A DNA stretch of 64,000 nt, from positions 2,630,501-2,694,500 of the forward strand of contig NZ_JAQGPL010000001.1 of the NCBI RefSeq assembly GCF_028826105.1, in the 5' to 3' direction. Positions 33,416 through 42,283 of this stretch are shown piece after piece. Numbering within the stretch: the stretch's first letter is position 1; each line of letters starts with the position of its first letter. The position numbers and the translations under genes were made by a program. The notes beneath the pieces were generated by a model that was not told where the DNA came from, did no database searches, and worked only from the letters and a program-made list of their open reading frames with translations. Source of the DNA: Paenibacillus humicola. GTDB taxonomy: Bacteria > Bacillota > Bacilli > Paenibacillales > Paenibacillaceae.

Positions 33416-33784
33416 ATGCACGTACCTGCAGCTGAACCGTTTCTGGAAACGCTTCATCAGGACATCGAAAACCGCCTGCTCCCGCTTGGCTTCCGCACCG
33501 TGAGGCGGCAGTTCACGCCGCAGCCTCCGGGCTGGTACGCCGTGTTCGATAGTCCGGGCCATATCGTCCGCTTCATCTGGGACGGCAAAGACGGCCGGCT
33601 AATGCTCCGGGTCTATGCCAAACGAAAATGGATGATGAAGCTGGCGAAAGCGATGCTCGGCAGGAGCGACGAGGAGAAGCTTGCCGGCGAGCTTCTGCTG
33701 TCGCGGAACGAATTGGCCGGGCTCGAAGAGGAGCAGGTGATCGAAAAATGCGCGGACCTGCTCAAGCGGCATCTCACCGCCTGA
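33416..33784 (+). CDS. Hypothetical protein
   Basis: 122 residues, soluble, no signal peptide; I do not recognise a family. It is basic in the middle (RVYAKRKWMMKLAKAMLGRS) and acidic towards the end. The ATG follows AGAGGAACC, and codon use is like its neighbours. It has its own promoter and probably shares a transcript with the 44-residue protein that follows 60 bases later. Confidence 0.65.
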   Translation: MHVPAAEPFLETLHQDIENRLLPLGFRTVRRQFTPQPPGWYAVFDSPGHIVRFIWDGKDGRLMLRVYAKRKWMMKLAKAMLGRSDEEKLAGELLLSRNELAGLEEEQVIEKCADLLKRHLTA

Positions 33785-33844
33785 CTTTTGCCTGTATGAC
33801 GGACTTGCAAAACCATCATAATACAGGTTGGAAGGAGGTGCCCC

Positions 33845-33979
33845 ATGAATATCATGGACGGAATGGACGCGGCCCGCTTCAAATCCGGAAATCCGCACGA
33901 CAAGACCGAAGCGAAAAAAGCCGAGAAGGACCGCAAGGAACAGCCGAACCCGGTGTTGCGGGATTTCAACAACAAATAA
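33845..33979 (+). CDS. Small charged protein, 44 residues
   Basis: A short open frame behind an ideal GGAAGGAGGTG six bases before the ATG. The peptide is hydrophilic and rich in Lys, Asp and Glu (KTEAKKAEKDRKEQPNP). It has no signal peptide or Cys. A hairpin at 33997 ends the unit. The strong ribosome binding site and full agreement with local codon use support translation; the function is unknown. Confidence 0.6.
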   Translation: MNIMDGMDAARFKSGNPHDKTEAKKAEKDRKEQPNPVLRDFNNK

Positions 33980-33996
33980 ACCGTATCAGCGAAGAC

Positions 33997-34036
33997 GACG
34001 GCGGACGCCTGCAACCGAAGGGAGTCCGCCGTCTTT
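33997..34036 (+). terminator. Terminator-like hairpin
   Basis: GACGGCGGAC (33997-34006) pairs with GTCCGCCGTC (34024-34033), followed by TTTC only. The loop is long, so strength is uncertain. Confidence 0.6.
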
Positions 34037-34252
34037 CATGCTCCGGTATTTGCCATGGTCCGGCATATTTATTTAGGTTCCCCCCCGGGGGCCGCGATTT
34101 GGATGGGAAACGGCTTCGAAGGCCGGCGTCCCTGCAAGGATCGTCAAAGAAGGCAAAAAAGTACGGCTCTTCCCGGAGCTGCGGCAAGAAAGTGAAATTG
34201 CCGGAAAACGGCAAATGCGTTAACGTTAGGTTCGGCATTCCAAGGAATACGC

Positions 34253-34267
34253 AAACGCTTTCACCGG
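34253..34267. promoter_or_regulatory. cre-like site before the acetylesterase gene
   Basis: On the minus strand this reads TGAAAGCGTTTGCG, close to the CcpA cre consensus in its left half. It lies about 20 bases before the gene, so it could act as a roadblock site. In the rest of 34037-34284 I see nothing firm. Confidence 0.4.
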
Positions 34268-34284
34268 TAAAGGAGGCTCTTATC

Positions 34285-34959
34285 GTGATCATTTATCTCG
34301 CCGGCGATTCGACCATGGCCGACTACCCGCCGGAGCAGGCGCCGATGGCCGGATGGGGTCAAATGCTCGGCCGGCTCATTACGGGCGGAGCTGCGGTCCG
34401 GAATGAAGCCAGATGCGGCAGAAGCTCCAAAAGCTTCATCCGGGAAGGGCATTTCACGCGAATTACCGCCAGCATAGGAAAAGGCGATTATTTGTTCATC
34501 CAGTTCGGCCATAACGACGAAAAACCGGGCGGCACCGAGCCTTTCACCACGTTTCAGGCGCATTTAAGACAGTATGTCGATGCAGCGCGTCAGAGCGAGG
34601 CGGAACCGGTCCTGTTCACCCCGGTGGAGAGGCGGCGCTTCGACGGCAGCGGCAAATTGGCGCCGACGCACGGCCATTATCCCGCTGCGGTGCGTGAGCT
34701 TGCCGCGGCGATGCAGGTGCCGCTGATCGATCTTACCGCGGCGACCGGCGAGCTGTACCGGGAGCTCGGCCCGGAAGCGTCCAAGCGGCTGTTCGTCTGG
34801 CTGAAGCCGGGCGAGCATGCGAACTACCCGGACGGGGCGGAGGACAACACGCATTTTAACGAAACGGGCGCGGTGGAGGTCGCACGGCTGGCGGTCCGGC
34901 ATATCGCCGCGGCCGGTCTGCCATTGGCGGCTTTTTTCAGAAATAAGCAAGTACGGTAG
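34285..34959 (+). CDS. Rhamnogalacturonan acetylesterase, SGNH hydrolase
   Basis: 224 residues without a signal peptide. SGNH/GDSL motifs: block I GDSTMADY with the nucleophile serine, block III FGHNDE, and block V DNTHFNETGA with Asp and His. GDST rather than GDSL and the overall layout match the rhamnogalacturonan acetylesterase branch (RhgT/YesT-like). It would remove acetyl groups from imported rhamnogalacturonan pieces so that GH105 and PL26 enzymes can act. The GTG start follows AGGAGG. It starts a three-gene run with GH105 and a deacetylase. Confidence 0.87.
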   Translation: MIIYLAGDSTMADYPPEQAPMAGWGQMLGRLITGGAAVRNEARCGRSSKSFIREGHFTRITASIGKGDYLFIQFGHNDEKPGGTEPFTTFQAHLRQYVDAARQSEAEPVLFTPVERRRFDGSGKLAPTHGHYPAAVRELAAAMQVPLIDLTAATGELYRELGPEASKRLFVWLKPGEHANYPDGAEDNTHFNETGAVEVARLAVRHIAAAGLPLAAFFRNKQVR

Positions 34960-35071
34960 CCGGCCGGTACGTTCCCGGGGAAGAAGCCGGCCTCGCCGAA
35001 AGGCCGGAGCCGGCCGTTTCTCCCCGGCGATTTCAACATTATTGGATCAAGGCAGGGAGGATAATACGATC

Positions 35072-36109
35072 ATGCCAGCGCTGGTCATGGATGAACAAAC
35101 GATTCGCGGTGCGATCGACCGCATCGTTACCCGCACGTTTCAGATGGATTTTACCTGGGATTGGCCGGCAGGCGTCGCCTTCTACGGCGTCAGCCAGGCT
35201 TATGCGGCAACCCGCAGCGAGCGGTATCTTGAGGCTTTGCGGGACTGGGTGGACCGGCAGCTCGAGGAAGGGATCCCGAAGCTGACCGTCAATGCGGTAT
35301 CGATCGGCCACACGCTGATCGCCCTGTACACCGAAACGGGGAACGAAGTTTATTTGGAAACGGCGGTGCAAATGGCGGAATTTCTGAAGCACGAGGCCGT
35401 CCGTTTCGGGGAAGGCATTTTTCAGCACACGGTATCCCAAAATTTCAGCTTCCCGGAGCAGGCCTGGGTGGATACGATGTTTATGGCGGGCTATTTTCTC
35501 CTCCGCATGGGGACGCTGCTCCGGCGCGACGATTATATGGAGGACGGGCTGCTCCAATATCACGGGCACGAACGTCTCCTGCAGGATCCGGTGACCAATC
35601 TGTATTATCACGGCTGGGACAACCTGGCAGGCCATCATATGTCGGGTTTCTTCTGGGCGAGAGGCAACGCATGGGCCGCCTTCACGATGGCGCAGGCGCT
35701 GAAAGAGGTCGCGGTCGACCATCCGTCGTTTATGACCATCCACGATTCGCTGCGCGACCAGCTGAGCGCGCTGGTTCGGCTCCAGTCGCCGGACGGCCTT
35801 TGGCATACGGTGCTGGACGACGGCGGCTCGTATACGGAGACGTCGGGTTCGGCCGGAATCGCCGCGGCGCTCGTGCTGTTTAACGAAGCGATCGGCAGCC
35901 CTCTCTACAATCCTTTTATCCAGAAGTCCATCACCGGCGTGCTGAGCAAAATAGCGGACAACGGCACCGTAACGGAGGTATCCGCGGGGACGGCGGTCAT
36001 GAAGGACCGGGACGGCTACCGGAATACGCCCAATAAGCGGATTCAGGGCTGGGGCCAGGGGCTGGCTCTGGCGTTCCTGTCTTCGCTGCTAACCTATAAA
36101 CTGAAATGA
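35072..36109 (+). CDS. GH105 unsaturated rhamnogalacturonyl hydrolase (YteR/YesR type)
   Basis: 345 residues, an (alpha/alpha)6 barrel without a signal peptide. The catalytic aspartate is probably Asp134 in AWVDTMFM; other family segments are HGWDN, GFFWARGNAWAAF and the terminal QGWGQGLAL. These enzymes remove the unsaturated galacturonyl residue left by rhamnogalacturonan lyases. GGGAGG lies before the ATG. The preceding esterase and the YetA-like enzyme at 16402 fit the same pathway. Confidence 0.9.
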   Translation: MPALVMDEQTIRGAIDRIVTRTFQMDFTWDWPAGVAFYGVSQAYAATRSERYLEALRDWVDRQLEEGIPKLTVNAVSIGHTLIALYTETGNEVYLETAVQMAEFLKHEAVRFGEGIFQHTVSQNFSFPEQAWVDTMFMAGYFLLRMGTLLRRDDYMEDGLLQYHGHERLLQDPVTNLYYHGWDNLAGHHMSGFFWARGNAWAAFTMAQALKEVAVDHPSFMTIHDSLRDQLSALVRLQSPDGLWHTVLDDGGSYTETSGSAGIAAALVLFNEAIGSPLYNPFIQKSITGVLSKIADNGTVTEVSAGTAVMKDRDGYRNTPNKRIQGWGQGLALAFLSSLLTYKLK

Positions 36110-36131
36110 TTCGATAAGGAGTGTGAACATT

Positions 36132-36932
36132 GTGCCGAAAATACTGCTCGCTTTTCCCGGAGGAAAGCACAAGGTGCTGACGATGAGCTACGACGACGGA
36201 CAAGCCGCCGACCGGAGGCTGGTCGACATTTTCAACCGGCATGGGATTAAAGGAACGTTCCATCTGAATTCCGGCCTGCTCGGGGAAGGCAGCCGCATTC
36301 CGGCCGAAGAAGTTGCCGCGCTGTACGCCGGACACGAGGTGTCCGCGCATACGCTCACGCATCCGACGATCGCCAGGTCGCCCAAGGAGCAGCTGGTGGA
36401 GGAAATCATGGAGGACCGCAAGCGGCTCGAGCGCCTCGTCGGTTATACGGTCAGGGGCTTGTCCTACCCGAACGGCTCCTTTACCCGCGAGATCAAGGCG
36501 ATGCTCCCTTTCTTGGGCATCGAGTATGCTCGGGCCGTGAAGGGCACGGGACAATTCGGCATGCCGGATGATTTGTACGAATGGCAGCCTACCTGTCACC
36601 ATAACCACCAACTGATACAGACCGCGGACGATTTCGCCAAGCTGAACAAAACCCAATATTTATATATGCTGTATGTCTGGGGGCACAGCTATGAATTCGA
36701 CCGCGACGAAAATTGGGGGATCATCGAGGAGTTTAGCCGGTTTATCGGCGGTCGTGACGACATCTGGTACGCGACCAACCTGGAAATCGTCGATTATATG
36801 AAGGCGTTCAGGCAATTGAAATTCGCGGCAGACAGCCGCTTCGCGTTTAATCCGTCCGCCGAATCCGTCTGGCTGAAGGTCGACGGTGAGACGGTGGAGG
36901 TCCCGGGAGGACGTCAGGTTCAATTCGCTTAA
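36132..36932 (+). CDS. Polysaccharide deacetylase (CE4/NodB) family protein
   Basis: 266 residues, no signal peptide, so intracellular, unlike most peptidoglycan deacetylases. NodB motifs: SYDDG (catalytic Asp pair), HTLTHP (zinc histidines) and SYPNGSF. The GTG at 36132 is chosen because AAGGAG lies ten bases upstream; an in-frame GTG at 36123 is too close to it. The gene is 22 bases after the GH105 gene. It may remove acetyl groups from imported oligosaccharides. Confidence 0.83.
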   Translation: MPKILLAFPGGKHKVLTMSYDDGQAADRRLVDIFNRHGIKGTFHLNSGLLGEGSRIPAEEVAALYAGHEVSAHTLTHPTIARSPKEQLVEEIMEDRKRLERLVGYTVRGLSYPNGSFTREIKAMLPFLGIEYARAVKGTGQFGMPDDLYEWQPTCHHNHQLIQTADDFAKLNKTQYLYMLYVWGHSYEFDRDENWGIIEEFSRFIGGRDDIWYATNLEIVDYMKAFRQLKFAADSRFAFNPSAESVWLKVDGETVEVPGGRQVQFA

Positions 36933-37034
36933 TTCCGGCAATCGGCGCCCGGACCTTTTTTCCGTGCAACCTTTTTGCGGCCGGCTTCGTCAGGTTGGTT
37001 GAAGCTTGGTATTCCATCGAAAGAGGTGTTCTGC

Positions 37035-37697
37035 ATGAGAAAAAAATGGATGGCGGTATTCGGGACGGCAGCATTGGCGCTGGTGATCGGCAGTTCGGTG
37101 TATGCGGCAGGCGGAATCAAGCTGGTCGTCAACGGGCATTCGATCGTTTCGGGAACGGCGCCACGCATTATCGACGGCCATACGATGGTGCCGATCCGGA
37201 CGGCCGCGGAAGCGCTCGGCGCGAACGTAAACTGGGACAACGGCACGAAAACGGTCACGATCGATACGCCGGCGGCATCCGGCGACACGAAGCAGCAAAT
37301 TCAGCTGCTTCAGCAGGCGCTTGCCCCGGAATCGGCGGACGATGCCGTGAAATCGTGGGCGGAGTGGGTCAAAAACCGCAACGGCGCCGCGCAATATGCG
37401 CTGCTGTCGGCCGCGCTGCAAACCAAACTGGCGGATACCTATAAAGATATGAACTGGGTAACCGGACTGTCGAGCCCGTGGGTGGACAGCTATCAGGTGT
37501 CCGCCAGAACGGCGGGAGCAGGGGGCAGCATGAACTACACCGTGACGTTCAAGCTGAAAGACTCGACCGGCGATGCCGGCAGCGGCAGCGTAAACGTAAC
37601 GGTCGGCTCCAAGGATGCGGGCTGGCTGATCAGCGGGCTGCAAATTGCGAGCGGCGCGGACGAATTGGGCGGAATCGTCATCGTTCCGGCGAAATAA
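37035..37697 (+). CDS. Secreted protein with copper amine oxidase-type stalk domain
   Basis: 220 residues. A signal peptide (MRKKWMAVFGTAALALVIGSSVYA) is followed by a copper amine oxidase N-terminal domain (IKLVVNGHSIVSGTAPRIIDGHTMVPIRTAAEALGANVNWD) and a C-terminal region of unknown type that may be NTF2-like (AEWVKNRNGAAQYALLS). The stalk domain is a common surface-attachment module in Paenibacillus and does not imply oxidase activity; no catalytic part is present. AGAGGTG precedes the ATG. Confidence 0.8.
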   Translation: MRKKWMAVFGTAALALVIGSSVYAAGGIKLVVNGHSIVSGTAPRIIDGHTMVPIRTAAEALGANVNWDNGTKTVTIDTPAASGDTKQQIQLLQQALAPESADDAVKSWAEWVKNRNGAAQYALLSAALQTKLADTYKDMNWVTGLSSPWVDSYQVSARTAGAGGSMNYTVTFKLKDSTGDAGSGSVNVTVGSKDAGWLISGLQIASGADELGGIVIVPAK

Positions 37698-37706
37698 GAA
37701 CCCCAT

Positions 37707-37784
37707 AGGCGTCTTCGTATGCGGCTGCGCGTTCCCTAACGGTGAATGCGTTTTAAGCCGCGGACGGGGACGCTTTTTTTTTTG
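37707..37784 (+). terminator. Possible terminator
   Basis: GGCGTC near 37708 can pair with GACGC before a run of at least nine T at 37774, with an inner GCGGCT/AGCCGC stem. The folded loop is long. Confidence 0.5.
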
Positions 37785-37893
37785 CGTTTCGCACACGAGT
37801 CGTAAAAAACGATTATAGCGATAAAGGAAAACTTGAAGCGCGGCTGTCCGTGTTACAATAGGCAGATATCGGCCGAATGGAGGCGTTGTCGGA

Positions 37894-38403
37894 ATGAGCT
37901 CAATCGAAATCCGCCGGATGACCGCTAATGACGTAGAAACGGTTTCTCGCGTCTTTCTCGAGCACGGCATACGAAGAACGATCGATGATGTGACGCAATG
38001 CTGGGAAGAGAATGCCGCAGGAAGCAGAATTACCTTCCTAGGCTTTTACGACGGCCGGTTTGCCGGCAGTCTGCATGTGCTCGCGAAATCGCATTATCCC
38101 TGGTTTGCGGAACAAGGCATTCCGGAGATCAACGATTTTAACGTCATTTCGCCGCTGCGCAGGCGCGGAATCGGCAATGCGCTGATGGAAGCCGCCGAAA
38201 GCTGCGCTTTCGAAACGCACGACATCGTCGGAATCGGCGTCGGGCTCTTCAAGGATTACGGCAGCGCGCAGCGCATGTATGCGGCACGGGGGTATATCCC
38301 CGACGGAAGAGGACTGATGTACAAACAGCAGCCCGCCGCTCCGGGGTCCTTCGTCCGCGTGGACGACGATTTAAATCTGTATTTTACAAAAGCAAAGCGT
38401 TAA
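37894..38403 (+). CDS. GNAT family N-acetyltransferase
   Basis: 169 residues. The acetyl-CoA loop is LRRRGIGNALMEAAE (motif A), preceded by the strand INDFNVISP. The substrate is unknown. A likely promoter lies upstream (TTGAAG, TACAAT 37854-37859, with a short spacer). A compact hairpin with T run (38393-38417) overlaps the stop region and probably ends the transcript. Confidence 0.85.
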   Translation: MSSIEIRRMTANDVETVSRVFLEHGIRRTIDDVTQCWEENAAGSRITFLGFYDGRFAGSLHVLAKSHYPWFAEQGIPEINDFNVISPLRRRGIGNALMEAAESCAFETHDIVGIGVGLFKDYGSAQRMYAARGYIPDGRGLMYKQQPAAPGSFVRVDDDLNLYFTKAKR

Positions 38404-38626
38404 AGCGGCGCTTTTTTGACGAAGCGGCGTACAGCTGGTATGTCGAGGATATCGCCGTGCAGCTTCATTATTTGGTATACGTTTACGGCGGCGAAGAAGG
38501 ACCGCGATCCCGGGATGAGCAGGCATCCCTCCAGACAGGCACGCCTGTTCTTGCTATCGGGCAAGCCCATGTTTGACGGATATGAAAAAGCGAATAGTAC
38601 ACGCAAGCTTACATTTCCATAAAAGC

Positions 38627-38678
38627 AAACAAGCCTGTACCTTGTCTGCGCGTCGGCAGACAAAGTACAGGCTTGTTT
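38627..38678. terminator. Long bidirectional terminator
   Basis: AAACAAGCCTGTAC (38627-38640) pairs with GTACAGGCTTGTTT (38665-38678), with an inner TTGTCTGC/GCAGACAA stem. It lies between convergent genes and ends the SDR transcript on the minus strand. The stretch 38418-38780 holds nothing else that I can support. Confidence 0.88.
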
Positions 38679-38780
38679 TCGCCGCCAGGCTCGCCTCTTG
38701 GATAGAGGCGCCGGGAGCGGGTTCTCCTACGTTTTGCGGCCGATAGCCTGAATCGCTGAGCCGCAATGAGCGGCTCTTCT

Positions 38781-39563
38781 TCAAGCTTCCGGCTTCGGGT
38801 TGACGTAGATCGAAGGATGGCCGGCCAGGAAGCCTCCGTCGACGGCAAGCACGTGGCCGTTAATGAACGTCGCCCGGCCGGACGCGAGGAAGACGACGGC
38901 ATCGGCGATTTCGCCCGGCGAGCCAAGCCGGTTCTGCGGCGTTTTGTCGACGATCCGCTGCTGAAAGTCCGGCTGAAGCAGCACGTCCTTGGACATTTCC
39001 GTGACGATATAGCCCGGACTGACGCCGTTCACCCGAATGTTGTATTTGCCCCATTCCACGGCAAGCAGTTTGGTATATTGGGCGAGCGCGGCTTTGGAAG
39101 CGGCGTAAGCGGACTGGTTGGGCGTCGTCACATGGGACATCATGGAGGTAATGTTGACGATGCTGCCGCTCCTGCGCTCGATCATATGCCGGCCGACCTC
39201 CTGGCACATGCGGTAGGCGCCGTTCAGATTGATATCGATCACGTTGAGCCACTGCTCTTCGGGATAATCTTCGGCCGGGACGCGGTAATTGACGCCGGCG
39301 CAGTTCACGAGAATATCGATCTGCCCCCACCGCGACAGGCCAAACTGCACGAATTCGCGTACGCTCGCGCGGTCGCGGACATCCAGCGCCCGGCCGGCAA
39401 GAGCGGGGCTGCCTGCCTCCCGGACGAACGCGTGCAGCTCCTCCTCCGAACGGCTGCCGACGAGTACATTTGCGCCTTCGGCGAGCAGCGCCAGCGCGAT
39501 ATGCTTGCCGATTCCGCGGCTGCCCCCTGAGACGAGGGCCGTTTTATTTTTCAAATCAAACAT
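38781..39563 (-). CDS. SDR family oxidoreductase (gluconate/2-deoxygluconate dehydrogenase-like)
   Basis: 260 residues, classical SDR with SGGSRGIGKHIA, NCAGVNYR, Ser in NITSMMSHV and YAASK. The C-terminus NGHVLAVDGGFLAGH resembles gluconate 5-dehydrogenase and KduD-type enzymes of sugar-acid catabolism, which would fit pectin breakdown. It is transcribed alone on the minus strand. Confidence 0.86.
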   Translation of the reverse strand: MFDLKNKTALVSGGSRGIGKHIALALLAEGANVLVGSRSEEELHAFVREAGSPALAGRALDVRDRASVREFVQFGLSRWGQIDILVNCAGVNYRVPAEDYPEEQWLNVIDINLNGAYRMCQEVGRHMIERRSGSIVNITSMMSHVTTPNQSAYAASKAALAQYTKLLAVEWGKYNIRVNGVSPGYIVTEMSKDVLLQPDFQQRIVDKTPQNRLGSPGEIADAVVFLASGRATFINGHVLAVDGGFLAGHPSIYVNPKPEA

Positions 39564-40144
39564 CGTTGCAGCTCCTTACGGTTCATATTTTCCTATGATT
39601 TAGAACGCTGCGGTCAGGAGTAACCGGATAACCCGCAATGCCCGGGGTTGCCCGCCGATCGCATTTCGAATAAGTTCGGGATGAAAAATGAAACTTGTCC
39701 TGAACCGCATAGCGACAAGCCTCTTGGTAAGCATCGGCTTTGGCATCGCTTTCATGGCTTGCTCTTGATTATAGCGCTTTCCGCGGGTTTTGGTAAGGGC
39801 CGCAAGGCTTCCCTCCAGCAAAGTAACAAATCCTCACGCCCAAGCACACGAAATCGAAACCGAATGCTTTACATCCCAACAATCGGTAAAAGCGCCCGCT
39901 ATATTATACCGATGATTTTCCCGAATAGTGGGAAAGCAATAAATTTTACCGCCAATATACCGTTATTTGAGAAAAGTAATCCGGGGCAGGCTTTCAATCG
40001 CTAAGATGTATTATATAATCTGCCTCCCGCCGATTCATGATTTCTGTTAATCTTACGCTAGGGAAAAAAATATGCCGCAATTAGTGCTCATTGTGAATTC
40101 ATCCTTATTAATGCCATTAAGCAATTTAATTAAGGGGGTTAATT

Positions 40145-40654
40145 ATGGACTTCGACATCCGCTTACTCCATCCTTCGGATGCGGAAATTTGCCGCGAGCT
40201 GCGGCTGCGGTCCCTGAAGGAAAACCCCGAAGCGTTCCTGACGACGTTCGAGGTTGAACGGGAGAAACCGCTGGAACGGTTCCGGGAAAATTTAACGGTG
40301 ACGGATGACCGGTTCACGCTGGGCGCTTTTATCGGAGACGAGCTGGCCGGGATGGTGACGTTCGTCCGGGAGGCGCCTTTGAAAGCGAGGCATAAGGGCA
40401 GCGTTCTGGCGATGTACGTAGCTCCCGAACGGCGGGGAAAAGGTATCGGCGCCGCCCTGATCAGGGAGCTGGCTGCAAGAGTCAGGCGGCTCGGCGGGGT
40501 CGAGCAGCTCAATCTCTCCGTCATTTCGGACAACGAAGCCGCCAAACGGCTGTATGCGGCCGCCGGATTCGCCGTGTACGGTCACGAGCCCCGTTCCCTG
40601 AAGGCCGGGAATCAATACTGGGACGAGGATTATATGGTTCTTCGGCTCACTTAA
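40145..40654 (+). CDS. GNAT family N-acetyltransferase
   Basis: 169 residues. The acetyl-CoA site is VLAMYVAPERRGKGIGAALIRELA and motif B lies in LSVISDNEAAKRLYAAAGF, the arrangement of RimI-like acetyltransferases. AAGGGGG lies seven bases before the ATG. The 581 bases before it (39564-40144) become AT-rich and show no feature that I can support. Confidence 0.86.
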   Translation: MDFDIRLLHPSDAEICRELRLRSLKENPEAFLTTFEVEREKPLERFRENLTVTDDRFTLGAFIGDELAGMVTFVREAPLKARHKGSVLAMYVAPERRGKGIGAALIRELAARVRRLGGVEQLNLSVISDNEAAKRLYAAAGFAVYGHEPRSLKAGNQYWDEDYMVLRLT

Positions 40655-40729
40655 ACATGACGACATTTCATGCCGGACGATCGGCTTCGACAAGAACCGC
40701 CAGCAACCGTCAGGCGGTTTGTGGTATGC

Positions 40730-40747
40730 TTGGAAAGCGCTTTCCAA
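40730..40747. promoter_or_regulatory. Perfect 18-bp cre/LacI-type palindrome before the alpha-galactosidase gene
   Basis: TTGGAAAGCGCTTTCCAA is a perfect palindrome with the central CG of LacI/GalR-family sites and matches the CcpA cre core TGNAANCGNTNNCA. Located 100 bases before the gene, it suggests catabolite control or a local LacI-type repressor. Confidence 0.7.
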
Positions 40748-40846
40748 CATTCGCGAGGACCGGCAGCCGGCTTTGGCGGCTGCAAATTCACGAACATTCG
40801 GATTCCTTGCCGCAAGGAAAAAACGAGTAAAGGGATGATGGTTCGA

Positions 40847-42184
40847 ATGGCTAAATTCGCCTTCATTGGCGCCGGCAGCATGGTGTTTACGAAAAATCTG
40901 GTCCGGGATCTGCTGACCTTTCCCGCTTTTGCCGACTGCACGATTTCGCTCATGGACGTCGACGAGGTTCGTCTCGAATACGCGAAGCAAATGGTGCAGC
41001 GCATCATTGCGGAAGGCGGCTATCCGGCGGTGGTCGAGGCCACGACCGACCGTGCCCGGGCGCTGGATGGCGCCAGCGGCGTGCTCTGCACGATTTTGTC
41101 CCATGACGTCGATGTATGGCGGTCCGATCTGGAAATTCCGATGAAATACGGCGTCGATATCAACATCGGCGATACGCGGGGACCGTCGGGCATTTTCCGG
41201 TTTTTGCGGACGCTGCCGGTGATGCTGGACATTTGCCGGGACATTGAACAATATTGCCCGGACGCCATTTTCCTGAACTACACGAATCCGATGGCGATGC
41301 TTTGCCGCGTCATGCAGAGCGAAACGAAGGTCAACGTCACCGGATTGTGCCACAGCGTCCAGGGCACCGCGGCTATGCTTGCCCGCTGGATCGGCGCTCC
41401 GTTCGAGGAAATCACGTACGTTTGCGCCGGCATCAATCATCAGGCTTTTTACCTGGATTACAAATGGAACGGCAAGGATGCGTATCCGCTGATTCGGGAG
41501 GCGGTCGAGAACCGGCCAGAAATTTACAACGAGGAGCAGGTGCGCAACGAAATGTTCCTGCACCTGGATTATTATGTGACCGAATCGAGCGGACACAACT
41601 CGGAATATAACGCCTGGTTCCGCAAACGGCCCGACCTGATCGAGAAATACTGCACGCACGGCACCGGCTGGAACCCCGGCCTTCATGCGCTCGGGCTCCG
41701 CAATCGCGACGCGCGCAAGAAGAACTGGACGAAACAGCTGGAGGAGTGGCGGGACGCGCCGATCAGCCTGGAGCGGGGAAGCGAATATGCCTCTTACATC
41801 TTCAACGCGGTATTCGGCGACCATACGATGTTCGAGTTTAACGGCAACGTCCGCAATTTCGGCTTGATCGACAATTTGCCGAAGGGCTGCTGCGTCGAGG
41901 TTCCCGTGCTCGCTTCGAAGCGCGGGCTCAGCCCGATGCATGTCGGGCCGCTTCCGCCTCAGCTGGCGCTGCTTGTCAATACGAGCGCGGGGATCGAGGA
42001 GCTGGCGATCGAAGGCGCCCTGACCGGCGATCCGCGGAAAATTTTTCAGGCGATCTGCTACGATCCGCTGACATCCGCCGTCCTCAGCCTGGCCGAAATC
42101 AAATCGATGGTGGACGAGATGTTCGAGGCGAACAAGGAGGTGCTGCCGCAGTTCGGACATTCGCTCCGGTTTGCGGTCAAATAA
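40847..42184 (+). CDS. melA: GH4 alpha-galactosidase (MelA type)
   Basis: 445 residues. The NAD-binding start is [11 protein letters not shown], then LNYTNPMAM, and the subgroup motif is C168-H169-S170 (TGLCHSVQG), which marks alpha-galactosidases of family GH4. These enzymes use NAD+ and a divalent metal to cleave alpha-galactosides in the cytoplasm. The ATG at 40847 is chosen for the conserved family start; in-frame ATGs at 40835 and 40838 lie close to AAAGGG. Control by the palindrome at 40730 is likely. The next gene follows after 99 bases. Confidence 0.88.
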   Translation: MAKFAFIGAGSMVFTKNLVRDLLTFPAFADCTISLMDVDEVRLEYAKQMVQRIIAEGGYPAVVEATTDRARALDGASGVLCTILSHDVDVWRSDLEIPMKYGVDINIGDTRGPSGIFRFLRTLPVMLDICRDIEQYCPDAIFLNYTNPMAMLCRVMQSETKVNVTGLCHSVQGTAAMLARWIGAPFEEITYVCAGINHQAFYLDYKWNGKDAYPLIREAVENRPEIYNEEQVRNEMFLHLDYYVTESSGHNSEYNAWFRKRPDLIEKYCTHGTGWNPGLHALGLRNRDARKKNWTKQLEEWRDAPISLERGSEYASYIFNAVFGDHTMFEFNGNVRNFGLIDNLPKGCCVEVPVLASKRGLSPMHVGPLPPQLALLVNTSAGIEELAIEGALTGDPRKIFQAICYDPLTSAVLSLAEIKSMVDEMFEANKEVLPQFGHSLRFAVK

Positions 42185-42283
42185 CCAGGAAGACGGGAGC
42201 CGCGCTTGTATACGTATAACCCCGGCTTTCCCGGTCTTGCTTCCGCGTATTCCTTCGATACCATTTTTCAAGGAGGGTTTGCT

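Noticed and set aside
38416..38622. 68-codon frame
   Set aside because: No ribosome binding site; it runs between two hairpins and has no protein-like pattern.
39648..40004. 118-codon frame in the long gap before the second GNAT gene
   Set aside because: No ribosome binding site, mixed base composition and no recognisable motif.
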